The translations under genes were made by a program, and so were the position numbers. DNA of 64,000 nucleotides from Abyssibius alkaniclasticus (GTDB lineage Bacteria; Pseudomonadota; Alphaproteobacteria; Rhodobacterales; Rhodobacteraceae), in assembly GCF_020447305.1 (NCBI RefSeq), contig NZ_CP095732.1:806001-870000 (forward strand), given 5' to 3'. Position 1 is the first letter of the stretch, and each line of letters opens with the position of its first letter. This document shows, piece after piece, positions 18,058-25,376 of the stretch. The notes below the pieces were generated by a model. The model did not search any database and had not been told where the DNA came from. It was given only the letters and a program-made list of their open reading frames with translations.

Positions 18058-19293
18058 ATGAGCGGAAGCGACGAGTCCAGCACACGTGGTGAAGACGTGG
18101 TTCAAGAGGCGAATGAGGTTCAGGCGGTTGAACATCATGACATCGACGAGGATGAGGGCGAGCTTGACGAGCATCATGTATCGCTGGCCGCGCGCAGCCT
18201 GCAAATTCTGGCCATTCTCGTGGTGGGTGGCGCGCTGGCGCTTTGGGCCGGCCCGCGCCTTGCCCCGAACCTGCCCAGCGGCATGGGGGCGGTGGCCCGC
18301 TGGCTGACCCCGGGCGCCAGCCTTGCCGAAGCACAGGTTGCCGAATTGCGCAGCACGTTTGAAGCCCGGCTCGCCGCGCAAGCCCCGCAAATTGATGCAG
18401 GCGCGATTGATGCGCGCATCGCGGCTTCCCCCAATCTGGCCGGCATGGCGGCAGAAATCGCGGCGCTGAACGAAAAGCTGAGCGCGCTCGAAACATTGCC
18501 CGCCGATCTGGATGACCGGATTGCGCTTGTCGAATCGCGCCTTGAAGCCGCCGAGGCGATGGAAGCCCGGCTTGAAACGCAACTGCGCGATCTGGTGACA
18601 GCGGGCATGGCGGGCGACAGCCAGGCCGCCGCCGATATTACCGCCTATGGCGCAACGATCGAGGCGCTGCGCAGCCGCATTGCCGACCTTGATGAACAGC
18701 TTGCCGCTCAGGCCGCGCGCATGGATGCGATTACCGCTGAAATCCGCAACGAGGCGGAAACCGCCATTGCCGATGCCACCGCCGCGCGCGCCAGTTCCGA
18801 GCTTCAGGCCGCGCTGATCGCGCTGGAAGCCGCCCTGGCCGATGGCCTGCCCTATGCGGGCACGCTGGAATGGCTGAACGCCATGCAGGGCGCCGAAATT
18901 CCGGCCGAACTTGCCGCGCAGGCCGCCAGTGGCGTGACCAGCACCGCCGAATTGCTCGACAGTTTCCCCAGCTTGGCGCATGAGGCGATTCGCATCGACA
19001 TTCGCCGCACCGGGGCTGAAACGACGCTTGGCCAGTTTGGCGCCTTCCTGGAATCGCAGGTCGCCAGCCGCTCGCTGACCCCGCAGCAGGGCGATAGCGT
19101 CGATGCCATCCTCAGCCGCGCCGAGGCTGCCTTGCGCGCCGATGATCTGGCCGCAGCAATTGGTGAAATGCAAAGTCTGCCCGCCCATGCGCAAGCTGTG
19201 TTTGCCGGCTGGATGGAGGCCGCCGCGCAGCGCCAGGCGGTTCTGGCCGATTACAGCACGCTCAAATCCACCCTGCTGGAGGGCGCGCAATGA
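18058..19293 (+). CDS. Mitofilin/Mic60-like inner-membrane protein
   Basis: About 411 residues. An acidic cytoplasmic N-terminus (about 40 residues) is followed by one membrane helix (LQILAILVVGGALALWAG), then a long alanine- and glutamate-rich coiled coil, and a C-terminal region like the mitofilin signature. This is the alphaproteobacterial homologue of mitochondrial Mic60, which shapes intracytoplasmic membranes and sits in the hem operon of Rhodobacter. ATG 18058 is preceded by AAAGG; a GTG at 18034 lacks a site. The stop overlaps the next gene by 4 bp. Confidence 0.85.
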   Translation: MSGSDESSTRGEDVVQEANEVQAVEHHDIDEDEGELDEHHVSLAARSLQILAILVVGGALALWAGPRLAPNLPSGMGAVARWLTPGASLAEAQVAELRSTFEARLAAQAPQIDAGAIDARIAASPNLAGMAAEIAALNEKLSALETLPADLDDRIALVESRLEAAEAMEARLETQLRDLVTAGMAGDSQAAADITAYGATIEALRSRIADLDEQLAAQAARMDAITAEIRNEAETAIADATAARASSELQAALIALEAALADGLPYAGTLEWLNAMQGAEIPAELAAQAASGVTSTAELLDSFPSLAHEAIRIDIRRTGAETTLGQFGAFLESQVASRSLTPQQGDSVDAILSRAEAALRADDLAAAIGEMQSLPAHAQAVFAGWMEAAAQRQAVLADYSTLKSTLLEGAQ

Positions 19294-20783
19294 TCTGGTC
19301 TATCCTCAAGATGGCGCTGTTCGTGGCCATTGCCGCCGCGCTCGCCTGGGGCGCTGCCTATGTGCAGGACACGCCCGGCGTGATCACCTTCGCCTTTGCC
19401 GGGCGCGAGCGTGAGCTGACGCCACTGGCCTTTCTCATCGCGCTTTTGGTGCTGTTTGTGGCTTTCTGGCTGGTCATCAAGCTTGTCGGGCTGGTGCTGG
19501 CCGTGTTGCGCTTTCTCACCGGCGATGAAACCGCGCTGAGCCGCTATTTCGACAAATCGCGCGAACGGCGCGGCTATGCGGCCCTGTCAGATGGCATGAT
19601 CGCGCTGGCTGCGGGCGATGGCGCGCGTGCCACGGCCCGTGCCGCCAAGGCCGACCGTTTGCTTGCCAGGCCCGAGCTTACCCGCATTCTGGCCGCCCAG
19701 GCGGCCGAGCTTTCGGGCGATACCAGCGGCGCACAAGAGCATTACAAGGTGCTTTTAGCCGATAAATCCACCCGCTATGTGGGCATTGTCGGGCTGATGA
19801 AGGCGCGGCTGGCCGCAAATGATACCAAAGCCGCTCTGCAACTGGCCGAGCGCGCCTTTGCCCTGCGCCCGCGCGACAAGCTGATGCAGGACACGCTGTT
19901 CGATCTGCAAATCAGGGCCGGTCATTGGGGCGGGGCGCGCCAAACGCTGCGCTACAAGGTGAAATCCGGCACATTGCCGCGCGATGTTGCGCAGCGGCGC
20001 GAGGCGGTTTTGCTGCTGGGCGATGCGATGAAGGCCCATGCCGCCGGCGATGGCCCGCGCGCCCGTGCCGACGCACTTTCGGCCAACCGCGCCGCCCCCG
20101 GCCTTGTGCCCGCCGCCGTGCTGGCCGCGCAAGTTCATGCGGGCGATGGGAATATGCGCGCCGCCACGGCCGCTTTGCGCAAGGCCTGGGGCCAGCAGCC
20201 CCACCCCGACCTTGCCGCCGCCTGGGATGGTCTGGCCGATGATGCAGATGCTCAGGCGCGTATTGCGCGCTTTCAACCGCTGCTCAAGCTTGCCCCCGAC
20301 CATGCGGAATCGCGCATTCTGGACTGTGAATTGCAGCTTGCAGCCGAAGATTTTCCCGCCGCCCGCCGTGCGCTTGGTAACCTTGCCAGCACCAGCCCGA
20401 ACGGGCGCGTTCTGTCGCTGATGGCGGCCATCGTGCAGGGCGAAGGCGGTGAGGAACACGAGGTGCGCGCCTGGCTCGCCCGCGCGCTTGCCGCCCCGCG
20501 CGGCGAAACTTGGGTCTGCGAAAGCTGCAACCATCTGCACGCCAAATGGGCGCCGCTTTGCGAAAACTGCCAAGGGCTCGACACCCTGCACTGGGCCCTG
20601 CCACCGGAAGGCAGCGCCGCCGAGCTTTCCCCCTCGATGCTTGCCCTTCTGGCCAAAAGCCAGACCCTTCAGGCTGCGGATGAAGACACGCCGCTCGATG
20701 CCGAGATCATGCCCGAGGATGAGGAGCCGGAGGCTTCCGATGGCACCGCAGCCGCGGATGAGGCGGAGAACCGGCAGACCTGA
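19290..20783 (+). CDS. hemY: HemY-like membrane protein with TPR repeats and C-terminal Cys pairs
   Basis: 497 residues. Two N-terminal membrane helices (about residues 3-20 and 44-75) belong to the HemY_N domain, followed by TPR-like helices. Near residue 410 there is CxxC-x10-CxxC (CESC and CENC), a zinc-ribbon-like element recalling the rubredoxin-like tail of LapB. It is not the protoporphyrinogen oxidase also called HemY; this family is named from its place in hem operons and its function is unclear. Start overlaps the Mic60-like stop as ATGA. Confidence 0.85.
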   Translation: MIWSILKMALFVAIAAALAWGAAYVQDTPGVITFAFAGRERELTPLAFLIALLVLFVAFWLVIKLVGLVLAVLRFLTGDETALSRYFDKSRERRGYAALSDGMIALAAGDGARATARAAKADRLLARPELTRILAAQAAELSGDTSGAQEHYKVLLADKSTRYVGIVGLMKARLAANDTKAALQLAERAFALRPRDKLMQDTLFDLQIRAGHWGGARQTLRYKVKSGTLPRDVAQRREAVLLLGDAMKAHAAGDGPRARADALSANRAAPGLVPAAVLAAQVHAGDGNMRAATAALRKAWGQQPHPDLAAAWDGLADDADAQARIARFQPLLKLAPDHAESRILDCELQLAAEDFPAARRALGNLASTSPNGRVLSLMAAIVQGEGGEEHEVRAWLARALAAPRGETWVCESCNHLHAKWAPLCENCQGLDTLHWALPPEGSAAELSPSMLALLAKSQTLQAADEDTPLDAEIMPEDEEPEASDGTAAADEAENRQT

Positions 20784-20857
20784 CGCGGGGCGCTGCTGGA
20801 ACCACCGGCGCAATGGTCAAGATCGGGCCAATATCGGGCAGTGCGGTATCAGGAAAA

Positions 20858-20933
20858 TGGTGCCCCAAGACGGATTCGAACCGCCGACCTACTATTTACG
20901 AAACAGTTGCTCTACCGGCTGAGCTATTGGGGC
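20858..20933 (-). tRNA. tRNA-Thr (anticodon CGU)
   Basis: Cloverleaf on the minus strand with 7-bp acceptor stem GCCCCAA/TTGGGGC, D arm GCTC..GAGC, anticodon loop TTCGTAA giving anticodon CGU (reads ACG), T arm GGCGG-TTCGAAT-CCGTC, and the 3' CCA encoded in the DNA. 76 nt. Confidence 0.95.
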
Positions 20934-20947
20934 TTTGCGGCTGTTCG

Positions 20948-20974
20948 TTTATACGCTTCGCGCACACCGTGCAA
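20948..20974 (-). promoter_or_regulatory. Promoter of tRNA-Thr
   Basis: On the minus strand TTGCAC (20969-20974), 15-bp spacer, TATAAA (20948-20953), about 15 bp before the tRNA 5' end. Confidence 0.5.
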
Positions 20975-21032
20975 GGCGGAATCCGATGCGGTCTGGTGGC
21001 CGGGCCTTGCCGGGGCATTGCACGCCGGCCTG

Positions 21033-22439
21033 CTAAGCTCCGCCATTGCCAAGCAGGTCTTCGCTTGCATCCTGCTTGTCCAGCACGGTCTGGCTTTCGA
21101 TATCCTGGGTTTCGGCGGTCAGGTCTTGTTCCGCCTCTGAAAGCATTGGCGCGGCGGGTTTTGCCGGGGCGGTTGGCGAGGCAGTTGACGGGGCGGTTGG
21201 CGGGGCGGCGCCGGGCGCGGCTTCATCCATCTTGATAAACGGCACCCCTTGCGGGAAGATCACTTCGCGCGCCTCGTCGGGCATTGAGACGCCGGCTTCG
21301 CTCAAGGCGCCCATGATCATCCGCAACAGCGCCGATTTGATCTTGAGCGATGAGTAGGCGTGCCCGTCAAACCAGTAATAGACCCGCATATTCACCGTCG
21401 AGGCACCCAGATTGTCGATCAGCGCCATCGGGGGCGGGTCGTTCAGCACCGCCTGATGGTCTTGCAACACCGCAAGGATGATCTGCTGCACATCGGAAAT
21501 CACCGCATCATAACCCACCCCAATCACGAAATCGCCCCGGCGCTGGGCATCGGCCGTGAAATTCTCGATCGTGCTTTTGAAAATCGTCGCATTGGGAATT
21601 TGAATGTGGTTGCCCTCGACCGATATCAACAGGGTGCTGCGGGTGGTCATGCTTTTCACCACGCCCTGCTGGCCATCGACCTTGATGAAATCGCCGCGCT
21701 TGAAGGGGCGCTGCACGCTCAGCAGCAGGCTGGCAAGGAAGTTTTCGGCAATGTCGCGAAAGGCAAAACCGATGACGATACCCAGAATACCGGCACCGCC
21801 AACCAGCGACAGTGCAAGCTGCGTAAGCCCCGCCACCTGCAAAACAATGTAAAGCCCGATCAGAAATACCGGGAATGATATGGCCCGCGCCACGATGCTG
21901 CGCAAAAACGGCGAACTGATCCGCCGCGCGAAAACCCAGCGCATGAGCCGCGCCACCAGATGGGCAATATACCAGGCCAGTGGCAGAACGACCAGGGCCA
22001 GCAGCAAAACCGGCAGGGCCGCGGCGCTGCTTTCCACCAGGCGGCGCAGTTCCTTCACGGCGGGGTCGAAATTCCAGTCAATCTCGGCGGCAATTTCGAT
22101 CTGGTTGACAACGGCGACAACCCCGTCGGTTTTATTGGCCAGATCGCGCGCCCAGGCCTTCTGCGCCTCGCTGCCCGCTGTGCCATTCAGAAAGACAATG
22201 CCGTTTTCAACCCGCACATCCAGCGCATCATACCAGCCGGTCGCCGCCAGAATATCGGCGATGCGCGCGCCGATGCGCAGATCCGGTGCAATCGGATCGA
22301 CCGTGACATTCTGATCGGATGCGGTGATCTCGGCATCGGGTTCGGCAGGGGCATCCTGTGCAACAAGCGGTGTGGCGACAAGTGTCAAAAGCGCAGCGGC
22401 CACCATGACAAGGCTATGAAAAGAGAAGCGAATAGGCAT
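21033..22439 (-). CDS. Mechanosensitive channel (MscS family) with N-terminal BON domain
   Basis: 468 residues. Signal peptide (about 1-27), then a BON domain (about 50-118: RIADILAATGWYDALDVRV, NGIVFLNGTAGS), then about four membrane helices, and the MscS channel core with GGAGILGIVIGFAFRDIAEN and the beta domain (GDFIKVDGQQGVVKSMTTRSTLL). The C-terminal ~70 residues are a Pro/Ala/Thr-rich, then acidic, low-complexity tail. BON-MscS fusions are known in proteobacteria. It probably releases solutes on hypo-osmotic shock. Divergent from the YihY gene. Confidence 0.9.
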   Translation of the reverse strand: MPIRFSFHSLVMVAAALLTLVATPLVAQDAPAEPDAEITASDQNVTVDPIAPDLRIGARIADILAATGWYDALDVRVENGIVFLNGTAGSEAQKAWARDLANKTDGVVAVVNQIEIAAEIDWNFDPAVKELRRLVESSAAALPVLLLALVVLPLAWYIAHLVARLMRWVFARRISSPFLRSIVARAISFPVFLIGLYIVLQVAGLTQLALSLVGGAGILGIVIGFAFRDIAENFLASLLLSVQRPFKRGDFIKVDGQQGVVKSMTTRSTLLISVEGNHIQIPNATIFKSTIENFTADAQRRGDFVIGVGYDAVISDVQQIILAVLQDHQAVLNDPPPMALIDNLGASTVNMRVYYWFDGHAYSSLKIKSALLRMIMGALSEAGVSMPDEAREVIFPQGVPFIKMDEAAPGAAPPTAPSTASPTAPAKPAAPMLSEAEQDLTAETQDIESQTVLDKQDASEDLLGNGGA

Positions 22440-22502
22440 TCAGACCGTCCCGTTGTTTTGCGCCACTATGCCCAAACGCTGGCGCGGTGTCACCACAGGG
22501 CT

Positions 22503-22613
22503 GTGCGGGCCCGAAGTGTTTTTGCTTTGCTGGTGGCCATCGCCGCGCTTGTGGTGATAATGGCGCCAACCCCACAAACTGCCGTCAGGCAGTGCAAGGA
22601 CATCGTCGCGTGA
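22503..22613 (+). CDS. Possible 36-residue membrane peptide coupled to the YihY gene
   Basis: GTG start at 22503 and TGA at 22611-22613. The peptide has a basic start (VRARS), one strongly hydrophobic stretch (FALLVAIAALVVIMA) and a short polar tail with one cysteine. Its stop overlaps the GTG of the next gene (GTGA at 22610-22613), the way coupled genes overlap. The ribosome-binding site is poor (AGGG too close to the start), so this is only a possibility. Confidence 0.35.
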   Translation: MRARSVFALLVAIAALVVIMAPTPQTAVRQCKDIVA

Positions 22614-23497
22614 ACAGATCGCAGCATAAAAGGCGCAAGCCGCAGGTCAGCCCCAGGGTCTGGTGGCGGGTTTTGCGCCGGGTCATGGCGGCGGCAGACC
22701 GGTTCAACCTGGGGCCCTTGGCGGCGGGTGTCGCCTTTTATGCGATGCTGTCCATTTTTCCGGCGCTGGCCGCAACCATCGGCATCTGGGGCTTTGTGGC
22801 CGATCCGCTGGTCATGCAAGACCAGTTGGAACTGGCCCGCCAATTGTTGCCCGATGATGCGTTCAAGCTGCTGAACGATCAGGTTTCGGCCCTGATTGCC
22901 GCCAATAATTCGACATTGCAACTGGCCAGTATCCTGTCGATTCTGCTGGCCATCTGGACAGCGCGCAACGCGGTTGCGACGGTCATTCGCGGGCTCAATG
23001 TCATCTATCGCGCAGACCATCATACCGCGCTCAAACGCTATGCAATGGCGCTGGGGCTGACCTTTTTGCTGATCCTCATCGCCCTTCTGGCCTTTGCCGC
23101 CGTGGTGGTCATTCCGGCAATTCTGGCCTATGTGCAAATTCCGGTCGGGCTGGAAATGACCATCACCACCGCCAAATGGCTGGTCTTGCTGGTGGCGGTG
23201 TTTTTCGGCATTGGGCTGCTCTATCGCTTCGGGCCCAACCGGCGCGCGGCAAAGCCGGGCTTTGTTACGCCGGGCGCGGTTCTGGCGCTGGTCGTCTGGG
23301 CGGCCGGGTCATTCGCCCTGTCGACCTATTTGCGGAATTTCGGCAGTTTCAACGAGGTTTACGGCTCGCTCGGGGCCATTGTCGGGCTGCTGTTCTGGTT
23401 CTATATCAGCGCCTATATCGTTCTGCTGGGCGCGCTCCTGAATGCCGAGTTGGAGCGTTCAGCCCTCCAGACCACCGCAGATGTTGACGGCAGCTGA
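22610..23497 (+). CDS. YihY/BrkB family membrane protein
   Basis: A 295-residue protein with about six membrane helices. AAGVAFYAMLSIFPALAATIG is the usual first-helix motif of the YihY/BrkB (once 'ribonuclease BN') family, and YGSLGAIVGLLFWFYISAYIVLLGALLNAELE is the last, shown here only by its ends: YGSLGAIVG and LLGALLNAELE. The function is unknown; some members are linked to serum resistance or lipid transport. I chose GTG 22610 with AAGGA 8 bases before it. Confidence 0.85.
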   Translation: MNRSQHKRRKPQVSPRVWWRVLRRVMAAADRFNLGPLAAGVAFYAMLSIFPALAATIGIWGFVADPLVMQDQLELARQLLPDDAFKLLNDQVSALIAANNSTLQLASILSILLAIWTARNAVATVIRGLNVIYRADHHTALKRYAMALGLTFLLILIALLAFAAVVVIPAILAYVQIPVGLEMTITTAKWLVLLVAVFFGIGLLYRFGPNRRAAKPGFVTPGAVLALVVWAAGSFALSTYLRNFGSFNEVYGSLGAIVGLLFWFYISAYIVLLGALLNAELERSALQTTADVDGS

Positions 23498-23518
23498 CTT
23501 CGCTGGCAAGGCTTTGGA

Positions 23519-24154
23519 ATGTGCAACCACCCCATATTCTGGAGCTTCCGGCGCTGCCCCTATGCGATGCGCGCGCGGCTTGCCGTTCTTGGTGCGGGCC
23601 TGAAGGTCGAACTGCGCGAGATCGTGCTGCGCGACAAGCCGCAGGCCTTTCTAAACACCTCGCCAAGCGCCACCGTGCCGGCCTTGCGGCTGGGAGACAA
23701 GGTGCTGGATGAAAGCCTCGATATCATGGTCTGGGCGCTGAAGCAGCGCGACCCGCAGCGCCTGCTGGACATGCCCGACGAGGGCTGGCAGTTGATTGCG
23801 CGCAATGACGGCCCGTTCAAGGCGGCGCTCGACCACACCAAATATGCCGTGCGCTACCCCGATCTTGACCCGCGCGCCGAACGTGCCAAGGCCGCAGCCG
23901 TGCTGGATGATCTGAATGCGCGGTTGCAAGGAAAGCCCGCATTGTTTGGCGCGCGCGACACGATGGCCGATCTGGCTGTCCTGCCCTTCTTGCGCCAATT
24001 CGCCCATATCGACCGCGCCTGGTTTGCGGCGCAGCCCTGGCCCGGTTTGCACGCCTATCTGAACCGCTTCATGGCAAGCGATGCCTTTGCGCGGATCATG
24101 CCAAAATATGCTCCCTGGCGGCCGGGTGCCGCCCCGCTATGGTTTGGCGGCTGA
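23519..24154 (+). CDS. Glutathione S-transferase family protein
   Basis: A 211-residue protein with an N-terminal thioredoxin-like domain (FWSFRRCPYAMRARLAVL, with a Cys in the position used by omega/beta-like GSTs, and the SATVPALRLGDKVLDESLDI element that binds glutathione) and an all-helical C-terminal domain. The substrate is not known. It follows the YihY gene by 21 bp on the same strand. Confidence 0.85.
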   Translation: MCNHPIFWSFRRCPYAMRARLAVLGAGLKVELREIVLRDKPQAFLNTSPSATVPALRLGDKVLDESLDIMVWALKQRDPQRLLDMPDEGWQLIARNDGPFKAALDHTKYAVRYPDLDPRAERAKAAAVLDDLNARLQGKPALFGARDTMADLAVLPFLRQFAHIDRAWFAAQPWPGLHAYLNRFMASDAFARIMPKYAPWRPGAAPLWFGG

Positions 24155-24173
24155 TCAAATCTCGAAAGTCGGT

Positions 24174-25376
24174 CTATGCCAGCAGCCCGGCCAGCTCCGG
24201 CAAGACACTGGCCGTATCCTCGCCGCGCAATGCGTCGAGCTTTTTGGTCATCTTGCGGAATTCGCGGCGCAGATAGTCGATATGCGCAGGCCAATAGCCG
24301 ATGGATTCAGGCTCCAGCCGCGCGATGAACTTGCGAAACCGCGCGGGCATCACGCTGCCGGTATGGCGCGCGGCATGGTCGCGCCCAAGTGCTGCCAGAT
24401 CCACCGCCGCCTTTTCGCGCAGATCGGCGGGCAGGATCGTCACATCGTAAAAGGCGGGCAGTTGCAATGCGTGGAACTTCACCTTGTCATGGCTGATGCC
24501 GCAATCACGTTCAAGCGCCACAAACAGCTCTGCCAGCCGCGCAAGGTTGAGCGCCGAAACCGTGACCCCGGCCGTCAGCCTGACATGCGGGCAGGCCTTG
24601 CGCAATTGCGCGATATTGGCGACGAATTGCGCCCAGTCAAACCCGCTGCGCACAAGGGCACCGGCCGCATGGGCGGCATCAACGCTCGCCTCGATGCTGA
24701 CACTCTTGAACCGGTTCCACAGCGGCAGAAGCGGGGTTTTTTCCACCTCCAGCACCGAAAGATTGCTGTTATAGGCTAGGTTGATATCGGTGCGGCCCTC
24801 ATCGATCAGCCATTGCAGCATGTCGGCATTCTGGCGTTCGAGCAGCGGCTCGCCACCGGCAAAATAGAGCGTGCGCACCTCGTTGCCGATTTTTTGGAAC
24901 TGCGCCAGCCCGTCCTGAGCCGAGGAAAACGCCGAAAGCAGCGGCGTATCGCCCAGGTTGATCCCCAGCGCCCTGGCATCGGCAAACCAGCGCGACGATG
25001 CGCCGTGATGGCAGCTTCGGCAGCGAAAATTGCACAGGTTTGAATAACGCAGGTCCAGATGCACGGGGTTTTTCGGGCGTTGCCCGTCTTCCAGAATATC
25101 GGCAAAATTGCGGTTGAAATCCATGCGCAAACTGTTCAGCCCGGCATCTTCGGCCGACCAGCATTTCCAGCAGGCCTTTATCTTTTCGCCGCGCTCCATT
25201 GCGGCGCGAAGCTCGGCAAAGGGTTTGCCGTTCCAATGGCTTTCCATATCGCCATCGCGCAGCTTGCCAAGGTCGCCCTCATACAGACAACAGGGCCGCA
25301 CCTGCCCGGACGCGTTGACCGAAATCGACCCGAAGGGGGCGGCGCAAAGCGGGCGTTTGGGGCTGCTGTCACTCAT
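24174..25376 (-). CDS. Radical SAM protein with auxiliary Cys cluster (twitch/SPASM-like)
   Basis: 400 residues. The radical SAM motif CNFRCRSC gives Cys115, Cys119, Cys122 (CxxxCxxC). Before it lie further cysteines (Cys11, Cys29, Cys30, Cys69, Cys72) in the CAAPFGSISVNASGQVRPCC and KACWKCW context, a layout like the auxiliary-cluster 'twitch' region of peptide- or sugar-modifying radical SAM enzymes. Its ATG overlaps the stop of the glycosyltransferase gene by 4 bp (25373-25376), so the two are co-translated. The substrate is unknown; no precursor peptide was recognised nearby. Confidence 0.78.
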   Translation of the reverse strand: MSDSSPKRPLCAAPFGSISVNASGQVRPCCLYEGDLGKLRDGDMESHWNGKPFAELRAAMERGEKIKACWKCWSAEDAGLNSLRMDFNRNFADILEDGQRPKNPVHLDLRYSNLCNFRCRSCHHGASSRWFADARALGINLGDTPLLSAFSSAQDGLAQFQKIGNEVRTLYFAGGEPLLERQNADMLQWLIDEGRTDINLAYNSNLSVLEVEKTPLLPLWNRFKSVSIEASVDAAHAAGALVRSGFDWAQFVANIAQLRKACPHVRLTAGVTVSALNLARLAELFVALERDCGISHDKVKFHALQLPAFYDVTILPADLREKAAVDLAALGRDHAARHTGSVMPARFRKFIARLEPESIGYWPAHIDYLRREFRKMTKKLDALRGEDTASVLPELAGLLA

